Assembly: GCA_029449235.1 (NCBI GenBank) | Contig: JANATG010000002.1 | Location: 3,658,001-3,722,000 of the forward strand | Source of the DNA: Linnemannia schmuckeri | Taxonomy: Eukaryota > Mortierellomycota > Mortierellomycetes > Mortierellales > Mortierellaceae | Length of the DNA: 64,000 nucleotides | Direction of reading: 5' to 3' | Shown here: one piece after another, positions 1 through 10,731 of the stretch | Position numbering within the stretch: position 1 is the stretch's first letter | Layout of the letters: every line of letters begins with the position of its first letter | Program-made: the position numbers and the translations under genes | The notes under the pieces: generated by a model | The model's input: only the letters and a program-made list of their open reading frames with translations | Databases searched by the model: none | Told to the model about the DNA's origin: nothing

Positions 1-1509
1 ATCAACTTTGTTCTCGGAACCGGTCTTCTCGTTGGAGGTGTCGTCGGTCTCTCCTATGCGTTCGACTCGCGTGCTTCGATCCACAAGTACGCCATCATGC
101 CCTTAATCCACTGGACTATGGATGCCGAGACTGCTCACAAGGTCGCCATCAAGTGCTTGAAGATGGGATTGAGCCCCTGGGATACCCAAGACGACGATGC
201 CTCTCTCGAAGTCAAGGTGCGTCTTCTTGATTTGCTTTTTTTTTTTGCTGAAGGACCTTTTCGCAACAAGGACACGGAAAATGGAAATCAATTGAGGAAC
301 TATTCATATCAGGAAAACAAAGATTTCGACCACTAACACTATATACTTGCTAAATACAACCAAAATAGCTGTGGAATAAGACGTTCTCGAACCCATTGGG
401 AATGGCTGCAGGATTCGACAAGCATGCAGAGGCGATTGACGGATTGTTTGATCTCGGATTCGGTTATGTCGAGATTGGCAGTGTTACTCCCGAGCCCCAG
501 GTATGTCTTCGAGACAGGATTGAACCCCTTTTTTTTGTTGGCTGGTTTCAATGATCTACGATACAGAAACTAACTTCACAAATCAAAATCAACGTCCAAA
601 AAAATGTAGCCTGGAAACCCTCAGCCTCGCATGTTCCGTTTGCCAGAGGACAAGTGCGTGATCAACCGCTATGGATTCAACTCGGAGGGTCACAAGGTCG
701 TGGAGGCACGTCTCCGTCAGCGCATCAAGCGCTTCTTGTACAAGCACGCCCGCGAGGACAAGGATCAGACTCAGGACAAATTGAAGCAATCCTCAGCAGA
801 ATCCCTGGTCGACCATCTTTCCACCAACCGCTCCCTCCGTGACGACCGCATTCTCGCCGTCAACTTGGGCAAGAACAAGGCTTCGACCCCCGAATCTGTG
901 GACGACTACGTGATTGGTGTCGAGCGTCTGGGACCCTATGCCGATGTCCTCGTCGTCAACGTCTCTTCGCCCAACACCCCTGGACTCCGCTCGTTGCAGC
1001 GCAAGGGAATGCTCGAGGATCTGTTGCGACAAGTCATCCACGCCCGCGATCGTCTCCAGTCCTCGTACAAGCCCCCATTGCTTGTCAAGATTGCTCCCGA
1101 TCTGTCGGATGAGGAGTTGGAGGATGTTTCTGAGGCTGCTCTCGCCACCAAGGTCGACGGTATCATCATCTCCAACACCACCATCTCTAGACCCAAATCG
1201 CTACTCAACAAGGATAACGTCAAGGAGGTCGGTGGTCTCTCTGGACCCGCTGTCAAGCCACTTGCCCTCAGAGCCCTCCGCGCCGTTTACAAGCACACCG
1301 AGGGCAAGATTCCCTTGGTTGGCTGCGGTGGTATCTCGACCGGTCAGGACGCATTGGATTTTGCCAGAGCCGGTGCCAGCATGGTCCAGTTGTACAGCAG
1401 CATGGCCTATGAGGGACCCGGTATTGCTCGCGAGGTCAAGGATGGCATCGTCAAGGGATTGAATGGACGCAAGTGGATGGACATTGTCGGTGAGGAGCAC
1501 CGCAAGTAA
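1..1509 (+). CDS. Dihydroorotate dehydrogenase, class 2 (mitochondrial), 5' truncated
   Basis: Oxidises dihydroorotate to orotate in pyrimidine synthesis, passing electrons to quinone at the inner mitochondrial membrane (family knowledge). The window starts inside exon 1. Exons 1-216, 369-500 and 610-1509 join in phase 0 at each junction, with donors gtgcgt and gtatgt. The visible protein opens with a hydrophobic segment (VLGTGLLVGGVVGLSYAF), which fits the membrane anchor of class 2 enzymes and separates them from the soluble class 1 type. It then shows NPLGMAAGFDK, IGSVTPEPQPGNPQPRMFRL and NRYGFNS (FMN and substrate region), and NVSSPNTPGLR, which carries the class 2 catalytic Ser. Further on are IISNTT, GCGGISTG and QLYSSMAYEGPG (FMN phosphate binding). 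The stop is TAA at 1507-1509. The targeting peptide and initiator lie upstream of the window. The call is firm. Confidence 0.96.
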
Positions 1510-2343
1510 AACTTTTTCATACCATTTCACATACCACCCCCCTCCCCCCTCTCTCTCTCTCTCTCTCCCTTTCTCAAAAGTGTAATGCATAGTAAAACAA
1601 GCATTTTAATGTCTTCTTTCAGGAGCAAAACTGTGTTATTTTTCATACAGAAAGAAGTTGTGATCTGCAAGCAACTGGTACGGCAGTAGTCAAAGAATCC
1701 TGAGGAGACGGTGGCGCAGTGCGGTTAGATCGATCAGTTGGAGTCGAGTGAGACACGTCCATCAATGCGTAAAGTCGGACTATCCTTTGTCCATGCTTGC
1801 CACGCATTGATTATACTAATGCATATCCCGTGCCCCTCCCTGTCATCAACAATCAAACAAACTCGCAGCAATCATCATTGAAAGAGTGGTCTTTCTTTGG
1901 TTGCTTTATTCACAACCTACTTTCTCGCTTTTCTCTCTTGACACCCCTCCATCTCATTCTGCATCATTTAAATGTATTTTACAACTGCAACAAAGAGCAA
2001 CCAAGACCCCCCTCCCCCTCAATCCATAACTTCATTCTTTATGAATAAAATCCTCCCGTATATAAGAAAAGAGAACATCAACGGCGTAGAAAATTTTAAG
2101 ACATCCTAGTTGGTCTTTTGAAAAAACAAGAAAAAAAAAAAAAAAAAAAAAATGAGAGTGTGTCAAAGCTTTGCTGGAAAACAAATCGCCTTACCCTCTT
2201 CTGATTTCTCAATGACAAAAGTGCGAGAGCTTTGAAAAAAAAATATTACATGCACTCAATCCTCATTCTTTTCTTCTTCAACAAGAGAGCGTCAAAGCTG
2301 CGAACGAAGACACCTTGCTTTTATTTTTCACAAACCCAAGCGT
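1510..2343. other. Spacer after DHODH
   Basis: It holds a CT-rich stretch just after the DHODH stop (about 1538-1575), then AT-rich sequence and a 22-base A run at 2131-2152. No open frame here has convincing codon structure. The 3' UTR and polyadenylation site of DHODH should lie in its first few hundred bases, but I cannot place them. Confidence 0.5.
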
Positions 2344-2700
2344 TTATTGAAAACAATCATCCTGCAACTCGTCAACTAATAAAGAGCCAGCTTTCGGACT
2401 ACCGATGAACACATCCAACCGTCCAACACCCCGCTTTGGTTTACCCTTCTCCTGATCAGAATTGTTGAAACGCAAAACTGAAAGGCGGTTGAAGGTCAAA
2501 TGGAATTGTACGGAATCTTGCACCAGAACATAGCATGTTGCGATCAGAGGCGTATATCGATGACCATGTGTATCACAAAATCGAAGTTTCACCTCAGCTC
2601 GACGATCCTTGACAAACTCCATCTCCACCACACTCGAGACAGCAATAATGGACAGCCATTCAGATTTTAAATCCGCAGGAGACAACGTCGACTGAATCAT
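2344..2700 (-). pseudogene. Unrecognised gene fragment, tandem copy 1
   Basis: An open frame of 118 codons on the minus strand ends with TAA at 2344-2346. I do not recognise the product and see no clear signal peptide or membrane segment. On the plus strand, 2364-2540 aligns by eye with 2735-2930: both contain cgtcaactaat, then a segment ending tctcctg(a/g)tcagaat, then atggaatnntacggaat-like text and a caccag/caccaa block. The two stretches are therefore diverged tandem copies of one ancestral sequence. Copy 1 is open on the minus strand and has stops on the plus strand; copy 2 is the reverse. The true coding strand is therefore uncertain. A decayed gene pair is more likely than a live gene. 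Confidence 0.35.
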
Positions 2701-2725
2701 CCAAGAGTTGGGATCGCACGAAGAT

Positions 2726-4008
2726 TTTTACCGACATTCACAAATCGTCAACTAATATCACGGAAGCCTCCGGACAATCGGCGATCACGTACGACTTCCC
2801 AAAATCCGGTATCGTGGTTCAAAATCTACAACCCATCTCCTGGTCAGAATTTCTGGAACAGCAAATCGAAATATCCCATAAGAACGGCATGTATGGAATA
2901 TTACACCAAAAGATCGCCAAAAGCTCGTCTATCTGGGGAAAAAAAAATGGTAAATATCCGTTCTTCTTATGTCTGGTTTTTTGCTTTGGTAGTTTTGCAT
3001 TGAGAGACGAAAAACTGCTTTCTCCTTTTTTGCATCAGCCACATAGGGGATTGTAACTGGCGCCATTTTCGTTACAGTTTTTGTCGTTATATAACTTTCT
3101 GACCTTATTTTTTTCCAACTGGTTCATGTAGGGCTTCCACTATGGCCGCCGTAAAGCAAGTCGGATCTGCAGAAGGAAACGGGACGAATCGCAGGAACAG
3201 GAAAATAATAAAAAGCGACAAGCACGAAAAGTACATCATCAACTACAGTGTCCAACGACATCAACAATGTTTGAGAAATGATATCGACAAGGACAAGAAT
3301 CTCTTGTTCGAATCTGGATCGAGCGAAACCAGCGACGGGAACCGAGAGTGATAGTGAAAAAAATGGAGTGGACGAGGAATTGACGGCGAATCATCAAGGA
3401 TATCTGGAGCGGACATAAGTACCTAAGGAATCGTCACTCAATCGAAGTACAAATCAAACCTGGAGTTCTACAAAACGATAATCGGTCCTCCTCCTTCTGG
3501 AAATCAAACGGCGGAGTCCGATACTACCATCGTGCGATAAGAAGAGCCAGAACAGAATCGATCAAGTCCTTCAAAGTAAGGTAAAAAAACCCGCGATGTG
3601 AACCTATCTATTATGCTGGGCTATGTTAATATCCGCTAGGCGTCTAATCATTCTTTGTTTGTTACTGTTGCTATGGTTATTTAGAATTCAAGAAAAGCTC
3701 CGTGTTGGGATTGCGGAATCGTCGGTTGATGGTGAGTACAACTGCACTCAATCGCTTTGTAGTGTCTGGCGCTAATCGTTTGCAAAAGCTCTAAAGAAAG
3801 GAGATGCATTAGTCCAAGGCAAGGCACGATCGGTCGGTAGCATCTCGACAACGTGGAAAATGCGACACCAGAATGATCAATACAACACGGTCCCGCTGTA
3901 TACTCGGTATGTAAAGATTCGGTCAATTTCCTTATGGCATCACTACTCTTATGAAGAGAGTCACTCTGAGCGCCTAAATACAGGACGCATATTGATGATG
4001 GTACATGA
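2726..4008 (+). pseudogene. Decayed multi-exon gene, family unknown
   Basis: A chain of open plus-strand segments is linked by plausible splice sites: 2726-2949, 3132-3580, 3685-3731, 3789-3906 and 3984-4008. Donors are gtaaat, gtaaaa, gtgagt and gtatgt, acceptors end in AG, and reading phase is kept at all four junctions, finishing at TGA 4006-4008. The second segment has two in-frame TGA codons (3279-3281 and near 3387), so it is either broken or my exon borders are wrong there. The predicted product is rich in Arg, Lys, Gln and Ser; short readable pieces are SWFKIYNPSPGQNFW, IAESSVDALKKGDALVQG and TTWKMRHQNDQYNTVPLYT. I do not recognise the family. The first segment is the second tandem copy of 2364-2540. 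Confidence 0.4.
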
Positions 4009-5394
4009 AAAATGACACCCCCCGCGAACTCAGACGTACTCAAGAAAAAGCGACTATATATTGGGCTATTAAATGGAGTCTTGTTTCTGTTTGTCGATGG
4101 TTTTAAGCACATCGCTGGTTTTTTTTCAACGAGAGTTGGTTTCATTAAATGGTCAAAAAATAAAATTAAATTTTTTCGGTTGCTTGCGACCCAATTCTAT
4201 TGTTTGCACTGTGAAATGAAAAAGAAAAAAGAAGTATGTGTGCTATCGCATTCATCTATACGAAAGTTTGGCACTGTTTGGCGCGAATGGATACGAGAAA
4301 ATGCGCGAAAAGGACGGAAAAAACGCGTTAGCAATTTTCATTGTCCGTTTTCAGCTGGTATGGGTGCCTTTTTTTTTGTTCCAATTTGGTCAAGTATTCC
4401 CTCGAGCGAGAAAAAAAATGCGCGGGTCGTATTGTGCCTTATTTTTACCACTCTGACTACTTTTCTCGGATTTACTTTCACTTTTCATTACTCGCGTTCT
4501 CCTTCTCAAAACATCTCACGCACAGTTTTTTCGTGTTCAGGCTGGTGCAGCCAGTTTCAATGGGGAGAAAACCCCCTTTTTATTCCAAGTGCATTAGGGG
4601 GGTGGGCAGAGTTGTCATGGGGCGGGGGCTTGGTTCGAAGGCATGGCCGTCAAAACGCTATGTACTTGTTGATTTTCTCTTAGCAATCAAGGGAATCTTG
4701 ACGTTTATGTGTTTGCGTAAACAAAAGAAGGGGAATATGAGTTAGGCTTACCTTAAACAAAGGCGGTCGTCTGAAGCGATCCAAAGGAAGAATTTCGCTT
4801 CTAGATCAGTTTAGGACAGCGAGAAGAAAGGGGAAGAAAGAAGAAGAAGCGGTGTGCTCAGGGTCATAAGTCGCATTCCGTAGGTAGGGTGGGGAAGTAG
4901 AGAGAGGAAAGAAAAGTGGGGAGCAAAAGTTGAGAGCGAAGTCTCTTTTTGTGGCCCCCTGGAAACAAAAAAAAGAAAAAAAAGTCGGTTGTGGAGATTC
5001 GGAGTTTTCTCGGAGCTTGTGTGGTAACAAATGTGATCTCCAAGCACAAATGAACTACAAGAGACTCAAAAGTTGAACAAAGAACACCATCTTCACGCTC
5101 GTTTTCCTCATCCTTCTCGTTTATCTCTTCTTTTTCTCATTCTCAGTCAATATGAAGCAACCTGATGGAACATCTACCGACAACTTAATCAGTCTCATAT
5201 CAGTACTGATGGATCAAGAAGATAAAAATTAAAATTACCAGTACCATTGCCCCAAAAATACGAAAAATGAAAGAAAGCTGGTTGCCCCGCCAGCTTCTTT
5301 GGTTTTATTCAATGGTAATATACAATGGGCAACAGAAAATGGAGAAGTATACAGTAAAAGTGGAGGAAGAGGGGAGAAATAGGAGACGTAACCC
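4009..5394. other. Spacer between the decayed gene and PHO91
   Basis: Apart from the PHO91-like duplicated fragment at 4240-4395, this is AT-rich sequence with several short A/T runs. The part 4800-5160 is purine-rich up to about 5000 and then CT-rich. The PHO91 3' end should fall within 5250-5394. I see no further gene. Confidence 0.4.
4240..4395 (+). repeat. Diverged copy of the PHO91 last-intron region
   Basis: This stretch aligns by eye with 5526-5672 in the same orientation. Shared blocks in order are gcattcat, cactgtttg(g/a)cgcgaatg, gagaaaa, gttagcaa, cattgtccg, ttt(t)agc(c/t)ggt and tttttttgttc. The match starts inside PHO91 exon 4, crosses the exon 4/intron 3 border at 5552/5553 and fades before the upstream exon at 5697. 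It is therefore a partial duplication of genomic DNA with the intron still present, not a retrocopy. Its length is about 150 bases, and agreement looks around 70 percent by eye, not computed. Confidence 0.65.
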
Positions 5395-8300
5395 TTAATA
5401 GCCTAGGGCAAGCATAATACCGTATCCCAAAGTGACAACGCAAACTGTTGCCAAAACGGACAATGGAACTCCCGTCTTGACAAAGTCCATGGTGGTCAAG
5501 TAGGGCATGCCCAAGCTATCTAATTGTGCGATGGCATTCATATTAGGAAAACCTGACACTGTTTGACGCGAATGAACAAGAGAAAAGGAGAAAAAGACGA
5601 AGAAATGAGTTAGCAAATGGTCATTGTCCGTCGTTTTAGCCGGTTTAGTTATTTTTTTTGTTCAAAAATGGGCCAGACATCAAGAAAACAACATACCTGG
5701 AAGGCCCATGGCAGCACTGCAAATGAGACCGGTGCCCATGACCAAAACGCGGGGGTGGGGGTCAGCAAAGGACATGCCGACCTGCTGGACGATTGGCAAG
5801 ATAATAACGGCGGCGACGGTGTGGGAGACAAAGGTGGCAAAGACGAGGGTAAGGCAGGAAAAGATGACCAACACAACCCACATCGACAGACCAGCAACGG
5901 CTTCCTGGATCTTGTGAGCAATCGTGTCGAGGAGACCCGAGGAATCGACGGCCTTTCCGAGAGCGACACCGCCCATAGCCAACACGATAACAGTCCAGAG
6001 AAAGTTGTTGAAATCTTCCTTGGTGAGGAGACCGGTTCCGAAAAAGGCAATGAGGGGGAGGATGGCAATGATACCCATGTCACCGAGTTGTTCCTGGAAG
6101 GTGTTTTCGATACACCAGAGGATGATGGTTGCGATGGTAACAAAGCAGATGAAGGCCTTTTGGAAGGTGATAGGTTCTTGGGCGGCGCGGATTGAGGGGA
6201 CAGAGGGAGTGTCGCGTTGAGGGCGCCAGAGGATCATTAACCAAGCCCAGATGATCAAATCAATGACCAGGCAGAGGGGGAGAGCGACAGCGAACCAGTT
6301 GCCCCATGAGGGAGCGGGGGTCATGTTCTGGACAGTGATGATGTTTTGGGGGGATGAGATGGGTGATGCCATACCACCCACGTTGGATGCGAGCGCAATG
6401 CCCATAATCAAGCACGGAGCAAACGACGACTTGTGCGGTAACGTCCTCAAAATCGACTATTTGTTCGATCAAAGAAATGGAATTAATTACATGCACTAAA
6501 ATAAAATTTGAAGTGATGCTCAAACAAAGAAAAAGCGAGAAAAAGTACCTGAATGAGGGAGAAGCAGAGAACGGGAGCGGCGACGTTGCTGATAAACATG
6601 GAGGCGATGGTGGCGACAAACATGTTGGCGAGGAGGACCCACTTGGGGTCGGTACCGGCCTTGCTGAGGACAGTCGAGGCAATGGCCTTGGCGATGCCAT
6701 ACTTGGAGAGGGCAGAGGCAATGGTGAAACCACCGAGCAGCAACATGATGGTGGGCGAAAACATGGACGAAAAAACCAACTTGGTCGCAGCAGTGGTAGA
6801 AAGCGTCACCTTGGTGGTAGGATCGCGCATGACTTGGCAGAGAACCGTCAAGAGGGGGACCAAGAGAGCAGTAGCAAACAGAGGGAAAACTTCAGTTGCC
6901 CAGAAAAAGGCAACAGTGATCAAGATGGCAAAACAGCGGTTCTGCTCGCGAGTGTCAAAGATTGAAACGGACATCAAGAGGGCAAAGATGATAATGCCAA
7001 TGATACCGAGGAGGATGCGACGGGCATCAGATGCGCTGATAAAGCGGATGGGTGTGTTGAAAAACATCCAAGGCTCTTGCTCCTCGAGCTCAACAGCACG
7101 AGCTCCCTCGGCCTTGCGCTCCTGACCGACCATGTCTCTCCAGACGGTGTTGCGCTCCCAGACAATGTACTCGCGCAAGTGGGTGCGGAGCTCCTTGGCG
7201 GCGAGGGCCATACTTCCGTTGGTACAGGTGCGGGCATAGATGGCCTGGAGCCGGAGGATCTGGGAATCCAGCTGCTGGCGCGACTCGGCTTGGAAGGGGG
7301 CCGAAAAGTCGACGACGGTCGACATGTAGCGAGCCAAGGTGGTGCAGCGAGCAAGCTTGTCGTGCTTCTTGACAATCTTTTGGAAACCGAGATAGTTGAG
7401 GGCGACATACGACTTCAACTCTGACAACAGCATGTAAGTGTCAATGAGACGACGACGAAGAAGCGCCTCGGTGGTCAAAGGAGTGTAGTTCGAGGGCTTG
7501 AGGTTAGGGTTGACGTGATGACCAGTGACAAAGTCGCGCATGGCCGAAAGAGACCGGCTGGCGTTCATCGAGGTCTTGGCTGTAGACTGAGAAGTGGTGG
7601 CCTGCTGAGGCAGGGTCTGGACCTGGGACTGGGATTGGGAGAGTTCGATGCTCGACTTGGGCTGCTTAGCCTTCTTTTCGTCCTCGTCCGACTCGATCAG
7701 GCACTCGCGTCTCCAGACAATTTCCGTCAAATCGCCGACCGAGCTCCTACCCTGAGACTTGGGGTTGTACTCACTGCCATCGACCTCCGACATGGCAATG
7801 GCAGTCTCGCCAACACTGGTGGGTGCAGGGGGGCTGCGTCTGCTTTGGCCCTGGACCGATCCGTCACCGACAGTCGAACCATTGACAGTAGCGGGGTTAT
7901 CGTTGGTCTTGGCACGGTATCCTTCTCCGACACTACTGCCCTGGTCAACAAGACCATCCCGGTCCCAGCCCATCTTTTCCTTCAGCTGTGCCTTCTCGGT
8001 CTCTGTCAACTTGGACTCGTCGACCTCGTTCTGCTGGTGTGCCTCATCGCTCTCGCTTTCCTTCTTTTGCTTCTTCTCCTCCAATTGCCACTGACGGTCA
8101 ACAGCCTCGAGCTCGGTTGATAGCTCTCGCTCCTTGCGGATGTAAAAAGTGGTAATCTTGGCGAGCTCCTTGGCGAGTCCGTGCTCAAAGGCAGCACTCT
8201 CAGGTGGGAAAATGTCACTGCCGTTGTGCAGACCGGCAGCGGCAGCGGCGGCAGCGGCGACAACGGCGGCATCCTTGGCACCCTTGCCCTTCAGCCCGAG

Positions 8301-8915
8301 AAAGCGGGTAAAATTGTTGTTGACATTGGCTGCAGTCTGTTTCTCGGACTCTGAAGCAAAGTCTCCGGCGAAACCTTGCTCCATCTCAGAGGGACGAAAA
8401 TTCTGTCGGGGGGTGCTGCCTCCGATAGTGGCCTGGACATTATACTTTTCGATGGCATAGAGGGTCTTCTTGAGGTTGGAGTATGCAATGTATTCGTTTG
8501 CCCAGTCAGGAACTATTGGATGGATGGTTCAAGGAAGGGAAGGATGAAGAGGGATGAGTATGAGTTGATGGGTGATTACGAAGTGATTGGCTGCTGATAT
8601 CATTAATTCTCAAAAAGGCAAGTCGTGTGAGTTGAGAGACATGATGGAAATGTATTTAAGGCACAAAAGTCAGCTTTAATCCATGTCCAGCAGTCCAGGC
8701 TATCTGGGATAGGAACAAATCAAAAATGAAAAAAATGTCCAACCTCCACCTGTCCAACTCCTCTTCTCTGTCCAAAAACGTCGATTTGTGGGTTGGGCAA
8801 AAAATCAACAAGGCGAATCAAAGAGAGGGAGAAGGGATGCAAATAATTCAGGGGGAGACATGTGTTGGAGAGACATACCAGTGTTGAACTGCAAACTATG
8901 GCTGAACTTGACCAT
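5395..8915 (-). CDS. PHO91: SPX-domain phosphate transporter, Pho91 type
   Basis: Low-affinity phosphate transporter of the divalent-anion:Na+ symporter superfamily with an N-terminal SPX domain. In yeast, Pho91 sits in the vacuole membrane and exports phosphate under inositol-pyrophosphate control (family knowledge). Exons on the minus strand are 8915-8879, 8512-6549, 6456-5697 and 5552-5395, giving 972 codons plus stop; yeast Pho91 is about 890. The 37-base first exon gives MVKFSHSLQFNT and exon 2 continues VPDWANEYIAYSNLKK, the standard SPX opening, which fixes the start. The third SPX part ends in KIVKKHDK (about residues 392-399), the lysine cluster that binds inositol phosphates. Membrane segments run from about residue 515 to the end and include GTGLL, ASNVGG and FATFVSHTVAA-like DASS motifs. 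Oddities are an Ala run near residue 95 and a long acidic, Ser/Gln-rich insertion inside SPX. Confidence 0.94.
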
Positions 8916-10731
8916 GGCTGGTTATATGTATGCGTGTGTAATAGGTGGTATGAATGAACTGTGGGCTGAAATGCAAGTAAGGGTAAGTGGTATATGGCGA
9001 TGATGGGGTCGATGCTGTGAAGAAATGAAGAATGAAAATGAATAAATGACAGAATGGTATATGGGTAAGGATGGAGGATGAGTAGATAAGAAGGAGAGTG
9101 GGCGAGGGTGGGAGATGTCCTCGTTCGCAATAGGGCGGCTGGGAGAGAAAGAGAGAGTAGTGGGAATGAAAGCGACCGAGGGTTGGATTAGGAAAAAGAA
9201 AAAGAAAAAAATGGGGGCCGCACCAAAAGTGGTCTTCTTTTAAGTAAGTTCTCTGAGGATGATGATGACGAGAAAAACGAAGCAGACATGGAGTGTATTT
9301 TATCTCCGTTTGGATGCAATAACTGGGCAAGGAGGTAAGTTCATCCTTTTTTGTATGATGCTTTCGCTGAATGACCTGAAAGGCAATCCAAACGGGCCGG
9401 GTCAAAGGGCGGCGATTTCCAGATATATTTTTTAAGTACTGCGAAGAGATATGTTGAGTTGAATGTCCATTTCTGCCGGATTGTTATGATGATGATCTTT
9501 TTTTTTTGTTGAAGGTCTGTTGTACAAGTAGACTGTGCAAAAAAAGGGCACAACTGTCCCTCTCCTTCAACTCCCCGACCAAAACAAGACGAGGGCAGTA
9601 CCCAAGAAAAGACCAAAAAAAAAGAAAAAAAACGGGAAAAGTTCGGCCCCAAACCCAAAAGGTTGAGCAAGAAGCAAAACGATTGGTGGGCGGAGAAAGT
9701 CTAAGAAAAACCCTAGCCAACGAAGGTCCCTCGTGGGTCGGTAACGCATTCTTATTGGCCGTTGTCATTGCGTGGTTGGCCAATTAGCGTCGTTTCTTTT
9801 TCTCTTTTTTTGTGCGACGGCATTCGACATCGACAACATACAACAACAACAAAAAAAAATCAGGAATTGCATTTGTTGAAAGTCGAAACCCCGCGGCACA
9901 AGGGTCCAACTCCGGTCGCGTGCTGTTTGGTGCTGAGAGGGAGCGAAAAAAAAAAAAAAAAAAAAAAAAGATATTGATCTACGAGTATGTGAGGTGCTGT
10001 CATCATCGCTGACCTACTAAAAGGCTCTCGTAATATTGTGGAGGGCGAAAATAGATAGGCGACCACGATATTTTGCGTGTTGTTTCTGTTCATTTTCTGT
10101 GCTCTCAAACTGCTGCAAGTTGGCATGTAATGGAGGATGGTCATGTTTGTTAGTGACCTCAATGGACGGTGGATAAAATGACGTTTGACTACTTCAGCCT
10201 TTTTTTCGCTTTTCTTTCATTGCATTAAATGAATACTCCACCCCCTTTTTGCCGCTAAGTGCAGGGGTCTTCTTTTCCTGGCCACATCATGTCGCATACT
10301 TCTTCCTCAAGTAAGGTACGAGAAAAAAACCATGGCCATGCTCTCTTTCTCGCTCCTTCTTTCTCATCCGATCGCATTCGATCATTTCAACTCAAATGCA
10401 GTCTAGCAATCGAACTCTAACATGTCCAAAAGATCATTTCCATGCGACTGTGTTTATCATTTGTTTCTCTCGCATCAATCGATGCATTCAACAAAGAGAG
10501 CAGTAGCAAGAGAAACAAAAAGTAGGAAGGATATAAAATGACAACTAGAAAAGGTACCTACTCAAAACGCTAAGCATTTTCGTCATCTTTCCTTGCTACT
10601 ATCAACTTGAATATTTTTTATTCACGAGTGAGACACAGAATACAATACGACAAGGGTGGTATGTCCAGCAACTAAAAGTCAGGATTATACAGCAACAGAC
10701 GCTGATTAGGCACCATGCCTGAGCTGATCGA
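8916..10731. other. PHO91 leader and spacer
   Basis: From 8990 to about 9200 the plus strand is GA-rich, which is a CT-rich leader on the PHO91 coding strand. Further out are A/T runs, including 24 A at 9946-9969, and mixed AT-rich sequence. Several open frames here are low in complexity, and none looks coding. Confidence 0.45.

Noticed and set aside
4012..4683. Plus-strand open frame of about 220 codons
   Set aside because: It runs through the PHO91-like duplicated fragment, which is intron on the other strand, and has no recognisable domain.
5617..8120. Several plus-strand open frames of 100-200 codons opposite PHO91
   Set aside because: They are antisense shadows of GC-rich exons; the minus strand carries the conserved SPX and transporter motifs.
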